A stretch of 64,000 bases of DNA from Enterocloster lavalensis (GTDB lineage: Bacteria; Bacillota; Clostridia; Lachnospirales; Lachnospiraceae), in contig NZ_CABJCG010000005.1 in assembly GCF_902364025.1 (NCBI RefSeq), positions 122,922 to 186,921 of the forward strand. The letters are read 5' to 3'. Below, one piece after another: positions 43,253 to 53,778 of the stretch. The notes under the pieces were generated by a model that was given only the letters and a program-made list of their open reading frames with translations, did not search any database and was not told where the DNA came from. Both the position numbers and the translations under genes were made by a program. How positions within the stretch are numbered: the stretch's first letter is position 1; every line of letters begins with the position of its first letter.

Positions 43253-44083
43253 ATGAATCCGGTTTATGATAAACTGCTGCGCTGCTATGACAGCGTGAAG
43301 GACAGAATTCCGTTCGCACCGGACGTGGCGCTGGTGCTTGGGTCCGGGCTGGGGGACTATGCGGACCACATTCAGGTGGAGGCAGCCATCGACTACCACG
43401 AGATTGAGGGATTTCCCGTCTCCACTGTGCCCGGACACAAGGGCCGTTTTGTATTCAGCCATATTGAGGGGGTACCGGTGGTGCTGATGCAGGGTCGGGT
43501 CCACTATTATGAAGGGTATGCGATGACAGACGTGGTGCTTCCCATCCGACTTATGAAGCTGATGGGGGCCAGGATCCTTTTTTTGACCAATGCGTCCGGT
43601 GGCGTCAACTTTGATTTTGCGGCGGGAGATTTAATGCTGATCCGGGATCAGATTTCAAGCCTGGTGCCGTCGCCGCTAATCGGTCCCAATCTGGACGAGC
43701 TTGGACCGCGGTTCCCGGATATGAGCCATATTTACGATGAGGATCTTCGCAGCCTGATTCGGGAATGTGCGGCGGAACTTGATATCCCGTTACGGGAGGG
43801 CGTCTATGTCCAGTTCACCGGCCCGGCTTATGAGAGTCCCCAGGAGGTGCGGATGTGCCGGAGCCTGGGCGGCGACGCCTGCGGTATGAGCACGGCCTGC
43901 GAGGCGGTGGCGGCAAACCACATGGGAATGAAGATCTGCGGTATTTCCTGCATTTCCAACCTGGCCTGCGGCATGACGGATCAGCCCCTCAGCCACAAGG
44001 AGGTTCAGGAGACCGCCGACCGTGTGGCGCCCAGATTCCGGGAGCTGGTGACAAGGGCAATCGGGCGTATGGGTTCCTTGTAG
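43253..44083 (+). CDS. punA: purine-nucleoside phosphorylase
   Basis: A 276-residue trimeric-class purine nucleoside phosphorylase that splits purine nucleosides with phosphate in the salvage pathway. Signatures are VALVLGSGLGDYADHI, the phosphate-site region STVPGHKGRFVF, GRVHYYEGYAMTDVVLPIR, FLTNASGGVN, FTGPAYESPQEVRMCRSLGG and GMSTACEAVAANHMGMK with the usual base-binding area. ATG 43253 follows AGAAAGGAGCAAGCG; upstream GTG 43223 has no site. It has its own candidate promoter and appears independent of the surface operon before it. Confidence 0.94.
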   Translation: MNPVYDKLLRCYDSVKDRIPFAPDVALVLGSGLGDYADHIQVEAAIDYHEIEGFPVSTVPGHKGRFVFSHIEGVPVVLMQGRVHYYEGYAMTDVVLPIRLMKLMGARILFLTNASGGVNFDFAAGDLMLIRDQISSLVPSPLIGPNLDELGPRFPDMSHIYDEDLRSLIRECAAELDIPLREGVYVQFTGPAYESPQEVRMCRSLGGDACGMSTACEAVAANHMGMKICGISCISNLACGMTDQPLSHKEVQETADRVAPRFRELVTRAIGRMGSL

Positions 44084-44250
44084 GACGAACCAGTTTAGAA
44101 GGAATTTAAAAAAAATTAAAGAAAAAGACATAGCAATCGCCGTGGTTTCGTAGTAATATGTATCATGTATCCGAGCCGGGGGCTATTCCGGCGCGGATAA
44201 CTGAGGAGTATTTTGTGAGAAGCAAAATAACGAAGAGGAGATACTGAATT
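44084..44250. other. AT-rich upstream region of lipoprotein gene
   Basis: Contains a TAATAT box at about 44154-44159 without a convincing -35. Two small hairpins follow: GCCGG/CCGGC near 44176-44193 and ATTTTG/CAAAAT near 44211-44229. These lie in the presumed 5' leader; function is unknown. Confidence 0.3.
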
Positions 44251-45099
44251 ATGAAAAAACATTATTTAGCCATCGCAGTGCTGGCACTGGCGCTGGGAAT
44301 GACCGCCTGCTCTTCCAAGAAGGCGGAGGAGACCACTGCCGCCCAGACAACTGCAGCGGAGACAACCACGGCGGCTGAGACGACCACAGCGGCAGCTGCA
44401 TCTGAGTCCGATCAGGATGAGGATTATTTTTACGGATATGTGAAGGAACTTACGGATCAGATCGTGACAGTTGAGGACGACGAGGGAAAACAGGTGAAGT
44501 TTACATACGCGGATGCGGAATTCTCGGATGACCGCAAGCTGGGAGTGGGCGACGAGGTTGAGGTTACCTTCTACGGCGAGCTGTCCGATGGCGAGAACAA
44601 GGCGGTATTTATCGATATCGTAACCTCCGCGGCCGAGGAGGCCGAGGAAGCGGCGGCCGAGGAGGAGGATCCGGTGACCAACGGCACCATCGAGAAGGTG
44701 GACGGGAAAACCATGACGGTGAAAACCGAGGACGGTACCTATACGTTTGACACCTCCATTGCCCAGCAGGTGACCAAGGGCGGCATCAAGGCAGGCGTGG
44801 AAGCGGAGATTACCTATTACGGAGATCCCGAGGACGAGGAAGAGCCGGCTATGGCCACCAGAATCGTGACCGAGGACGCCAGCGATTCTGCGGATGCGGA
44901 TATCTACATGCTGACTGGAAAGGTGCTTCAGGTGAACAGCAACACGGTTGTTCTGGAGACTTCCGATGCGGAGAAGAGCATCTTTACATTTGTGGGCGAG
45001 GACGGTATGTTTGACAGCCTGAAGGAGGGCGATACCGCTACGGTCAGCTATGAAGGAACCCTGACCGGACGGACCATCACCGCGACCGGCTTACAGTAA
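44251..45099 (+). CDS. lipoprotein with repeated small beta-barrel domains
   Basis: A 282-residue lipoprotein. The signal peptide MKKHYLAIAVLALALGMTAC ends in lipobox MTAC. A Thr/Ala/Glu linker (about 25-55) precedes three similar modules of about 60 residues: YFYGYVKELTDQIVTVEDDE, NGTIEKVDGKTMTVKTEDG and LTGKVLQVNSNTVVLETSD. Each alternates strands and ends with a value-type turn (VGDEVEVTFYG, AGVEAEITYYG, EGDTATVSYEG). This pattern resembles DUF5666/OB-like domains, with no assigned function. Strongly acidic overall. A strong terminator follows at 45126-45169. Confidence 0.75.
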   Translation: MKKHYLAIAVLALALGMTACSSKKAEETTAAQTTAAETTTAAETTTAAAASESDQDEDYFYGYVKELTDQIVTVEDDEGKQVKFTYADAEFSDDRKLGVGDEVEVTFYGELSDGENKAVFIDIVTSAAEEAEEAAAEEEDPVTNGTIEKVDGKTMTVKTEDGTYTFDTSIAQQVTKGGIKAGVEAEITYYGDPEDEEEPAMATRIVTEDASDSADADIYMLTGKVLQVNSNTVVLETSDAEKSIFTFVGEDGMFDSLKEGDTATVSYEGTLTGRTITATGLQ

Positions 45100-45125
45100 A
45101 TCAGAAGAGAAAATACAGAATATGG

Positions 45126-45169
45126 AAAAACAATGGCCCGTCAGTTCAACGACGGGCCTATTGTTTTTT
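45126..45169 (+). terminator. intrinsic terminator after lipoprotein gene
   Basis: ACAAT-GGCCCGTC (45130-45142) pairs with GACGGGCC-T-ATTGT (45151-45164), with one bulge, followed by a T6 run. A-rich sequence on the left gives some activity in the other direction. Confidence 0.9.
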
Positions 45170-45255
45170 CCGGCTTCCCTGCACCTGTGCGGCATTCCCA
45201 GTCTGCTCCCGGCATAATTGGACAAAAAACCCCATAGGCTGTAAAAAGGATCGAT

Positions 45256-45537
45256 ATGGACGGAGATACCCTTATGATGATACCCACCGACATTTTGGCG
45301 CCAAGGCCGCGCAGAGGGCGGCTGCTGGGACGTATGACAGAGAATGCGCTGTTCTGGGCCGTGCTTGTACTTCTCGGCATCGGAGCCGTCACTTCATTTT
45401 ACTATGAGCAGCAGATCACTGCCGCCGCACCGGACAAAGCCCATGAGTCCGTTTCCGCGCTGCCGGACGCCACCCGGCAGGGCCAGCGCATCCTGCGCTA
45501 TCAGATGCAGAATGGGCAGCTGACGGTTTATCCGTAA
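45256..45537 (+). CDS. small membrane protein of unknown function
   Basis: A 93-residue protein with a basic N-terminal region (LAPRPRRGRLLGRM), one transmembrane helix (about residues 31-50, ALFWAVLVLLGIGAVTSFYY) and a polar C-terminal tail. A modest ribosome site (AAAAGGATCGAT) precedes ATG 45256. It lies between a strong terminator and the convergent azlCD operon. I recognise no family. Coding status is supported by the helix and ribosome site only. Confidence 0.55.
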   Translation: MDGDTLMMIPTDILAPRPRRGRLLGRMTENALFWAVLVLLGIGAVTSFYYEQQITAAAPDKAHESVSALPDATRQGQRILRYQMQNGQLTVYP

Positions 45538-45670
45538 TGCGGCCGTTTGAAGTCCGTTTCTGAGTTCCAAATTCGCACGCACGCGAATTCAGGGAACGTC
45601 AACCTGGACCCGTCCCTGCGCGGTCTGGGCCTCCCCAATTTGTACACACGCGAATTCAGAGAACGGGCTG
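45538..45670. repeat. short intergenic repeats between convergent genes
   Basis: ACGCGAATTCAGGGAACG (45581-45598) recurs as ACGCGAATTCAGAGAACG (45648-45665) 67 bases later. The first copy also forms a perfect hairpin AATTCGC-ACGCAC-GCGAATT (45570-45589). The region lies between the small membrane protein and the end of azlD and may serve as a terminator area. Confidence 0.55.
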
Positions 45671-45976
45671 TCAGAGAAACAGCTCCAGAAGAAACACCAG
45701 CCCGCAGGCGCCGCAGGCAACCCCGAACAGCCCGGCGCCGCGGTAGGCCAGTACCAGGGCGGCCAGGAAACCGGCCATTGCCGAGACCGGGCTGGAGGTG
45801 GCGGTGAGAATGGACGGGAAGGTCATGACCGCCAGCGTCACGTAAGGTACATAATAGAGGAAGGAACGGATGGTCCGGTTCCGGATGGGCTTTCGGATCA
45901 GCGTCAGCGGCAGTACCCGGATCAGGTAGGTGACGGCCGCCATGACAAAAATGTAGAGATATACGTTATGCTTCAT
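45671..45976 (-). CDS. azlD: branched-chain amino acid exporter small subunit
   Basis: A 101-residue membrane protein with three to four hydrophobic segments, matching AzlD, the small partner of AzlC in branched-chain amino acid export. Family features include TYLIRVLPLTLIRKPIRNRT near the N-terminus and YYVPYVTLAVMTFPSIL. Its start lies inside the end of azlC (11-base overlap), so both subunits are translated together. Confidence 0.92.
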   Translation of the reverse strand: MKHNVYLYIFVMAAVTYLIRVLPLTLIRKPIRNRTIRSFLYYVPYVTLAVMTFPSILTATSSPVSAMAGFLAALVLAYRGAGLFGVACGACGLVFLLELFL

Positions 45977-46697
45977 GGAGTTCCTCCTTTTCTTCCGCTT
46001 CCTCCACCGGGAACAGGATAGCCCCGGCTCCGGCTACCAGCACGGTCAGGATAATGATGCGCATGCCCGTGGAGATTTGGCTGACTACCGGCAGAAGGGT
46101 GAACAGCAGGCTGGCCGCCATGGACACTGCGACCAGTCCGGCCAACACCTTCTGCTTCCTGGCCGGAGGCACAATCACGGCGATAAACATGCCGTAGAGC
46201 GCCACATTCAGCGCGTTTAACACCCTGGCGGGCAGGACGTTTCCGGAAACCACGCCCAGGAACGTGCCCAGGGTCCAGCTGGGAGCGGCCACGCTGATTG
46301 CGCCGTAGGCATAGAAGGGGTTTAACATTCTGCCCGATCCGATGGAGATACCGAAGATCTCGTCCGTGACCCCGTAGGCCACCAGCAGGCGGTGGAAAAA
46401 ATGCATGTTTGGATCTAATTTCTGGGAAAGGGCGCAGGACATCAGGAAATACCGCAGGTTGATGATCAGCTGCGTGCACGCCATCTCCACGTAGGAGGTG
46501 CCGGCCGTGATGAGCCCCAGGGCCGCAAACTGCCCGGCGGAGGTCAGGTTGGTGATGGACATAAGCGATGCGGGGAAGGCCCCCAGCCCCACATTTCTTG
46601 CCGCGATGCCCAATGTAAAGGAAACCGCAAGATATCCCATGGCAATGGGGAGGCCGTCATGGGCGCCCTGCAGATACCAGTCTCGATTGCTCTTCAT
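45966..46697 (-). CDS. azlC: branched-chain amino acid exporter large subunit
   Basis: A 243-residue membrane protein of the AzlC/LIV-E family that exports branched-chain and some other amino acids. Typical segments: GAHDGLPIAMGYLAVSFTLG, STTNLTSAGQFAALGL-like residues near 50, and the helix-rich remainder with GISIGSGRMLNPFYAYGAIS. Its upstream region holds a promoter with a 15-base palindrome in the spacer, suggesting local repression. AzlD follows with an 11-base overlap. Confidence 0.92.
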   Translation of the reverse strand: MKSNRDWYLQGAHDGLPIAMGYLAVSFTLGIAARNVGLGAFPASLMSITNLTSAGQFAALGLITAGTSYVEMACTQLIINLRYFLMSCALSQKLDPNMHFFHRLLVAYGVTDEIFGISIGSGRMLNPFYAYGAISVAAPSWTLGTFLGVVSGNVLPARVLNALNVALYGMFIAVIVPPARKQKVLAGLVAVSMAASLLFTLLPVVSQISTGMRIIILTVLVAGAGAILFPVEEAEEKEELHEA

Positions 46698-46776
46698 AAT
46701 CTTTTATTCTCCCTGTTTTTCAAAAGTCCGCCCCTATTTTACCACCCCGAGGGGCAGGAGTGAACGGACTCTTCCC

Positions 46777-46805
46777 ATTTTATACATTAGAAAATCTAAT
46801 TGCAA
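46777..46805 (-). promoter_or_regulatory. azlCD promoter with operator palindrome
   Basis: On the minus strand TTGCAA (46805-46800), 17-base spacer, TAAAAT (46782-46777). A perfect palindrome ATTAGA-AAA-TCTAAT (46786-46800) fills the spacer, the position expected of a repressor or Lrp-type operator. The regulator gene is not in the window. Confidence 0.65.
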
Positions 46806-46842
46806 CATTAAAATATATAAGATCAAAAAATATACGAAAAAA

Positions 46843-46885
46843 TTAGCACTCACCTCTTGACAGTGCTAATAAAGCGTGTTATAGT
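46843..46885 (+). promoter_or_regulatory. CIRCE operator and sigma-A promoter of clpB
   Basis: TTAGCACTC (46843-46851), 9 bases, CAGTGCTAA (46861-46869): the HrcA-binding CIRCE element with one mismatch in the right arm. It overlaps TTGACA (46857-46862), 17-base spacer, TATAGT (46880-46885). HrcA repression and heat induction of clpB follow from established knowledge of CIRCE. Confidence 0.92.
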
Positions 46886-46938
46886 ACGACTAGAACAAAG
46901 ATACAAGAGCACAATTCCGAATAGAGGAGGAATGAGTG

Positions 46939-49530
<2,592 letters not shown>

Positions 49531-49554
49531 TTTGTAAATATTTAGGATCCATGT

Positions 49555-49591
49555 AAAAAAGGCGTGGGGGGCCTATCCTGCGCCTTTTTTT
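49555..49591 (+). terminator. intrinsic terminator after clpB
   Basis: AAAAAAGGCG (49555-49564) pairs with CGCCTTTTTT (49581-49590) and the T-run continues, giving a strong and probably bidirectional terminator. Confidence 0.85.
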
Positions 49592-49643
49592 GATAAAAAA
49601 CCACTGGAATTTGCAAAAAATGAGCAAAATTGGGAATGAAGTC

Positions 49644-49675
49644 TTGACAATGAAAAACATAAGCGATAATAATAT
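49644..49675 (+). promoter_or_regulatory. candidate promoter upstream of DUF4250 and pilus genes
   Basis: A perfect TTGACA (49644-49649) is followed by an AT-rich stretch with several possible -10 boxes: GATAAT (49665-49670, spacer 15), TAATAA (49667-49672, spacer 17) and TAATAT (49670-49675, spacer 20). The exact -10 is uncertain. Confidence 0.5.
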
Positions 49676-49741
49676 TGTGAACCGGATTCCAGCTGGGTCC
49701 GGGTCAGATGATTCAGCAGAGACGGAGGAAGAAAACGAACC

Positions 49742-49921
49742 ATGGACAGTATACCGAAAGATCCGGTCATTTTATTGAGTTATATAAATACGCAGCTGAG
49801 GGATCACTATGGCACGCTTGATGAGTTTTGCCGTTCTGCCGGCGTACTGAAGGCGGAGATCGTCTCCACACTATCCGGCATCGGTTATCATTATGAGCCG
49901 GCGCAGAATCAATTCCGTTGA
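49742..49921 (+). CDS. DUF4250 domain protein
   Basis: A 59-residue ORF reading MDSIPKDPVILLSYINTQLR and then YGTLDEFCRSAGVLKAEIV and GIGYHYEPAQNQFR. This matches my recollection of the DUF4250 family of small cytoplasmic proteins common in Firmicutes: an IPKDPVxLLSxINTxLRD start, a short helix pair and a Y-Y-NQF end. Function is unknown. GGAGGAAGAAAACGAACC precedes the ATG. It stands ahead of the type IV pilus genes but is separated from them by a strong terminator. Confidence 0.8.
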   Translation: MDSIPKDPVILLSYINTQLRDHYGTLDEFCRSAGVLKAEIVSTLSGIGYHYEPAQNQFR

Positions 49922-49959
49922 AACGCCTTGTATCAGGCCATGAGATTATCGCAGCCGGG

Positions 49960-50001
49960 CGGCCTTATCTGATCGGAATCCATCGGATAAGGCCGTTTTT
50001 T
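49960..50001 (+). terminator. strong terminator between DUF4250 gene and pilC
   Basis: CGGCCTTATC (49960-49969) pairs with GATAAGGCCG (49986-49995), extended by four inner pairs around an 8-base loop, followed by T6 (49996-50001). pilC starts only 35 bases later and no promoter is visible between, so pilus expression may depend on read-through. Confidence 0.88.
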
Positions 50002-50036
50002 GTACGTCTGCGGGAAACGAAAGAGAAGGGGATGAA

Positions 50037-51230
50037 ATGGCACGTTACCGCTATAAAGCACTCCGGATGGACGGCACCTGCTGCGCAGGGACGCTGGAGG
50101 CTGCGGACGAGCAGTCGCTGCTTGAGATGCTTCACCGGAGGGGAATTTATTGTTATGAATATCGCAGAACAGAGGCGGAGAACGGCCGTCGGACTTCCAG
50201 CAGAGTGAAGTCCGACGCCATCCCGCCTTTCTGTCGTCAGATGTCCACCATGCTGGGCGCGGGCGTGCCCGTTTCCAGGGCGCTTTCCGTCTGCGGCAGT
50301 TCCACCCGTGACCGATCCCTTGGGCGGATTCTGGCCCGGCTTAACGAGACGGTGCAGAAGGGGCGGACGCTGTCCGAAGCTATGGCGGAGATGAACGGGA
50401 TATTTCCCGGACTGTTGGTACATATGGCTGCAATGGGAGAGCTGAACGGTTCATTGGACCGGGTGATGGCGAAAATGGCGGATCATTACAGCCGGGAGGC
50501 AAAGCTGCGCAAGAAGATAAAGAGCGCGATGACCTACCCCGCCATTTTGCTGGTGGTCACGCTGGTGGCTACGGTGTTTATGCTGACCATCGTGCTGCCC
50601 AGGTTCGCGTCGCTTTTGTCCGGGACGGAGCTTCCGGCGTTCACACGTTTCCTGATGGGGACGAGCGCGTTTCTGAAAATTCACGGGCTGCATCTGCTGC
50701 TGGCTGTTTGTGGACTTTTGGGACTGGGAGCCTGGATTTTGACGATTCCCGCGGTCCGCCTGGAAAAGGACCGGCTGCTTTTGGGGCTTCCGGTGGCGGG
50801 GAGGCTGCTGAAAACCGTGTACACGGCACAGTTCGCCTCGGCCTTTTCCCTGCTGTATGCCAGCGGTATCAGCATTTTGGAAAGCCTGGACGCTGCAGCG
50901 GCCGTGATGGGTAATTCCTACATACGGATGTGTCTGGGGCAGGTGGGAATGGATCTGCGCAAGGGAGAAATGCTCTCCCAGTCGCTGGAACGGCGGCGCA
51001 TCTTTCTGCCGGTATTTATCTCCCTGGTGGCGGCCGGTGAAGAATCGGGCGCGCTGGAGCATATATTGGCGGATGCGGGAATCTTTTACGAGTCGGAATC
51101 CGCAATGGCCCTGGAACAGATGGTTGCGCTTCTGGAGCCCTGCGTGATGATCGTGATGGCCCTGGTGGTTGGAAGTATTGTGATCGCCGTCATGATGCCC
51201 ATTTACACCATGTATTCCCATATGCTGTGA
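50037..51230 (+). CDS. pilC: type IV pilus inner-membrane platform protein (PilC/GspF)
   Basis: A 397-residue T2SF-family membrane protein that forms the platform on which PilB assembles pilins. A short N-terminal region YRYKALRMDGTCCAGTLEA is followed by two tandem T2SF domains: FCRQMSTMLGAGVPVSRALS near 70 and FASAFSLLYASGISILESLD near 270. Each is followed by hydrophobic helices (about 165-190, 215-240, 370-392). Length is typical. GAGAAGGGGATGAA precedes ATG 50037. It opens the pil operon; the next gene starts at or just past its stop. Confidence 0.94.
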   Translation: MARYRYKALRMDGTCCAGTLEAADEQSLLEMLHRRGIYCYEYRRTEAENGRRTSSRVKSDAIPPFCRQMSTMLGAGVPVSRALSVCGSSTRDRSLGRILARLNETVQKGRTLSEAMAEMNGIFPGLLVHMAAMGELNGSLDRVMAKMADHYSREAKLRKKIKSAMTYPAILLVVTLVATVFMLTIVLPRFASLLSGTELPAFTRFLMGTSAFLKIHGLHLLLAVCGLLGLGAWILTIPAVRLEKDRLLLGLPVAGRLLKTVYTAQFASAFSLLYASGISILESLDAAAAVMGNSYIRMCLGQVGMDLRKGEMLSQSLERRRIFLPVFISLVAAGEESGALEHILADAGIFYESESAMALEQMVALLEPCVMIVMALVVGSIVIAVMMPIYTMYSHML

Positions 51231-51244
51231 TGAGGAGGAAATCG

Positions 51245-52735
51245 TTGAGACATTATCTCTATCTGGAGGACAGGCGGATCGCCTATGTGTGCGGCTGCTT
51301 TAAGGGCGGAGTGTTTACGCTGCGCGCGGCAAAGACCGCAGAATTAACCAGGGCCGGGGACGTGCAGGAGGCGGTAGCGTTTCTGCGGTCAGCGGGCCTG
51401 GCCGGAAAGTCCGTGATTGCGGCGGTGGGAGGAAGCGAGACTGTTTTGCGTGAGATGCGCCTTCCCGCGGCGTCCGCGAAGATTACGCGGGGAATGATCC
51501 GAAATGAAATTGCCTATTTTCGGAGAACGGCTGCGGCCACTGCGGTGGACATGGATTTCCTGGAGCGGGCGGGGCGCGGAAAGGAGCAGCATCTCCTGGC
51601 GTACGCCATGGAGCGGGAACGGCTTGAGAAGCGGCTGCTGCCCTTAAAGGAGGCTGGTATTTCCTGCGTACGTCTGAGCGTGCTGCCGGACTGTATGGCT
51701 AAGTTTGCCCTCCGTATGGGAGCGCGCCGCCAGACCGCCGTGGTGGCGGCGCTGGAATCGGATCAGCTGCGCCTGTGTCTGGTTAAAGACGGGCACTGCC
51801 TTTTAAACCGGAATGTCCGGCTGAATGTGAGGCGCTTCTGCGATGCGGGAGCGGAGGGACTTCTCTATGAGGAGATTGCGGATCAGATCGGAAAGTTGGT
51901 CCAGTTCTGCGAGGCCCGCACGGAATCCGAGACCGTGCAGCAGGTGTTGATTCTCCCGGGCAGACTGAAGGACGCGGATGCGGCGGCCGCTTCTGTGGGC
52001 GGTCTGCTCAGGCTGCCATGCCGCTGTCTCCGGTTTGACATCCGCCCGTCTGGGAAAAGCCCGGTGGCAGAGGAGGACATTCACTTCAGCGCGATGGTGC
52101 TCTGCGCCGCCCACCGGCCTGAGGAGGGGCTGTGCCCGGTGAACCTCCTGGCTGCGGAGCGCGGTTTGTCCCGGCGGGGAAGGGAAATCCTTCCGGAGGG
52201 ATTCGGCGCCCGCTGCCTGTTGTTTGCGGCGGCCAACGCGTTGGCAGTGGCCGGAATCTGGTGTTATCTGGAGGCCGGGACATACCGCGCACAACAAAAA
52301 TCCCGGGAGCTGTCCGCCTACCTGGCGGAGGATAAAGGGGTCGCGGCCTACCGGGAGAAAATAGCCAGACATCAGGAGCAGGCCAATGATCGCGCTTACC
52401 AGAGCCGGATGGAGGCGGCAACGAACAAAATCCGAACCATGAAATGCCTGACCATGGAAGGTTTTGAGGTCCTGGAGGACTGCCTGGCTCCCGGCATGGA
52501 CATTGAGTCCGTGGTTTACAATAAAACCACGGGATACCTCAGCCTGCGCCTCACCATACCGGATTCCGGGGAGGCGCCCGGATATGTGGAGCGCGTGCGG
52601 GACAGCGGGTATTTTACAGAGGTGGAATACAGTTCCTGGGGTTACGGGGCGGAAGCCGCCGGGGAACAGAAGCTTTCTATGGAGATAAAGATCAGGCTGA
52701 CGGGAAAGGAGGGACGGCAAAATGCGGTTCAGTAA
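51245..52735 (+). CDS. PilM-PilN-like pilus assembly protein
   Basis: About 496 residues. The first ~320 residues look like an actin-fold PilM protein (YLEDRRIAYVCGCFKGGVFT, SVIAAVGGSETVLREMRLP, VVAALESDQLRLCLVKDG). A transmembrane helix (about 328-348) and a periplasm-like C-terminal part resembling PilN (KIRTMKCLTMEGFEVLEDCL, VVYNKTTGYLSLRLTI) follow. PilM and PilN are separate in Gram-negatives, so this appears to be a natural fusion linking the cytoplasmic ring to the outer-face alignment complex. TTG 51245 is chosen because AGGAGGA sits 6 bases upstream; GTG 51227 or ATG 51230 would overlap pilC. The similarity is structural-pattern level, so the call is moderate. Confidence 0.75.
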   Translation: MRHYLYLEDRRIAYVCGCFKGGVFTLRAAKTAELTRAGDVQEAVAFLRSAGLAGKSVIAAVGGSETVLREMRLPAASAKITRGMIRNEIAYFRRTAAATAVDMDFLERAGRGKEQHLLAYAMERERLEKRLLPLKEAGISCVRLSVLPDCMAKFALRMGARRQTAVVAALESDQLRLCLVKDGHCLLNRNVRLNVRRFCDAGAEGLLYEEIADQIGKLVQFCEARTESETVQQVLILPGRLKDADAAAASVGGLLRLPCRCLRFDIRPSGKSPVAEEDIHFSAMVLCAAHRPEEGLCPVNLLAAERGLSRRGREILPEGFGARCLLFAAANALAVAGIWCYLEAGTYRAQQKSRELSAYLAEDKGVAAYREKIARHQEQANDRAYQSRMEAATNKIRTMKCLTMEGFEVLEDCLAPGMDIESVVYNKTTGYLSLRLTIPDSGEAPGYVERVRDSGYFTEVEYSSWGYGAEAAGEQKLSMEIKIRLTGKEGRQNAVQ

Positions 52736-53429
52736 ACGGGAATGTGTACTGCTCACGGCGCTGGCGGTCCTTCTGATCTGGTCGGCTGGCCGGACCCGGA
52801 TTCTGGAACCGGCTATGGAGCGCCGTATGTCCGCCCGTGAGGAGTGCGGCCGTTTGGAGCAGGAGCGGATTGATGCGGAACAGTTCATCGATGTGGTTAT
52901 TGTGTCGGAGCCGACCCTGGAGGAAAGCGGGGACCTGTTCTTTTATGAAACGATGGAGGATGTGGCCTTTGACCGCATGTTCCAGCGTATGGCCCGGGAG
53001 TCCGGACTGACGGTGCGCAGACTGGAAATCGTCCGGTCAGAGTCCGGAAAAGGGGATTTCCGGTCGGAGAAGGCTGTCCCCAGGGCGGAAAGCCCGGGTA
53101 GTGCGGGGGATTCAGGCAGTGCGGGGAGTTCAGGCGGTGCGGGGAGTTCAGGCAGTGCGGGGAGTTCAGGCAGTCTGGGAAATGCCTTTGGCCCGGAGTT
53201 CCGGTACGCGCAGATCCATTTGGAGCTGGCCGGCGACGGTGTCCGGGATGCCATGAGGATGGCGGACCGGATTGACGCAGAGCCTGCCAGCATGGTGGTG
53301 AGCTATATGGGAATCGAACCGGACAGCCGCGTGAAGGCCTCGGCGTCGGAGACGGCCGGCGTGATCTGCCGGATGGATGTGGACATTTACTGGGTGGAGC
53401 CGCGCGCAGCGGAGAAAGGCATGGAATAG
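52722..53429 (+). CDS. PilO-like pilus assembly protein with Gly/Ser repeat
   Basis: A 235-residue protein with one N-terminal transmembrane helix (about 8-24), a short coiled segment (ERRMSAREECGRLEQERID) and a C-terminal alpha/beta domain (FRYAQIHLELAGDGVRDAMR, MVVSYMGIEPDSRV), the outline of PilO. It overlaps the end of the PilM/N gene by 14 bases, the usual pilMNO order. Residues about 126-150 are a Gly/Ser/Ala array encoded by four 18-bp units, placed between the coiled segment and the ferredoxin-like domain. A PilO role is inferred from order and shape. Confidence 0.65.
   Translation: MRFSKRECVLLTALAVLLIWSAGRTRILEPAMERRMSAREECGRLEQERIDAEQFIDVVIVSEPTLEESGDLFFYETMEDVAFDRMFQRMARESGLTVRRLEIVRSESGKGDFRSEKAVPRAESPGSAGDSGSAGSSGGAGSSGSAGSSGSLGNAFGPEFRYAQIHLELAGDGVRDAMRMADRIDAEPASMVVSYMGIEPDSRVKASASETAGVICRMDVDIYWVEPRAAEKGME
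53097..53168 (+). repeat. 18-bp coding repeat, 4 units, in pilO-like gene
   Basis: Units 53097-53114, 53115-53132, 53133-53150 and 53151-53168 encode GSAGDS, GSAGSS, GGAGSS, GSAGSS, followed by a partial copy. Confidence 0.9.
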
Positions 53430-53434
53430 GCGTT

Positions 53435-53764
53435 ATGGCGTACAAACGAAAAGGCGGGCCGGGTCCCAGAGCGGGATTTTCATTGGTTGAGGTGATCGTC
53501 AGCGTAGCGCTGATCTCCCTGATCAGCACGGGGTTCCTGTATATGATGGCGGCGAATTCGCAGCTTCTGTCGCGGGAGTACCGTTTGGACCGCTCCAGCT
53601 ATGAGCTCGGCGCGCTGGCGGACCGCGGGGAGGGAAAGGCCGGGGAGAAGGTTCTCACGGTGTATTTCCAAATGGATTCCGGTGAAACGCTGGAAGAGTA
53701 TTTCCGCGAGTACACGGTTGGGGAAGACGGGGAAAACCGGATTACCTATTTCCGGCACGAGTAA
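53435..53764 (+). CDS. minor pilin-like protein (prepilin-type N-terminus)
   Basis: A 109-residue protein with a class III prepilin leader: a basic start (MAYKRKGGPGPRAG), the cleavage/methylation motif GFSLVEVIVSVALISLIS with Glu at +5, and a hydrophobic helix of about 20 residues. PilD should cut after Gly14. The C-terminal domain is short and acidic. It begins 5 bases after the PilO-like gene. Such small proteins usually prime or cap type IV pili; minor-pilin role is inferred from position. Confidence 0.85.
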   Translation: MAYKRKGGPGPRAGFSLVEVIVSVALISLISTGFLYMMAANSQLLSREYRLDRSSYELGALADRGEGKAGEKVLTVYFQMDSGETLEEYFREYTVGEDGENRITYFRHE

Positions 53765-53778
53765 TGGGAGGACATGGA

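Noticed and set aside
49590..49778. 62-codon ORF between clpB and the DUF4250 gene
   Set aside because: It spans a likely promoter, overlaps the DUF4250 start in another frame and lacks a ribosome site.
49922..50036. c-di-GMP riboswitch controlling the pilus operon
   Set aside because: Known for clostridial pili, but the space is too short and neither class I nor class II core sequences are visible; only a terminator is present.
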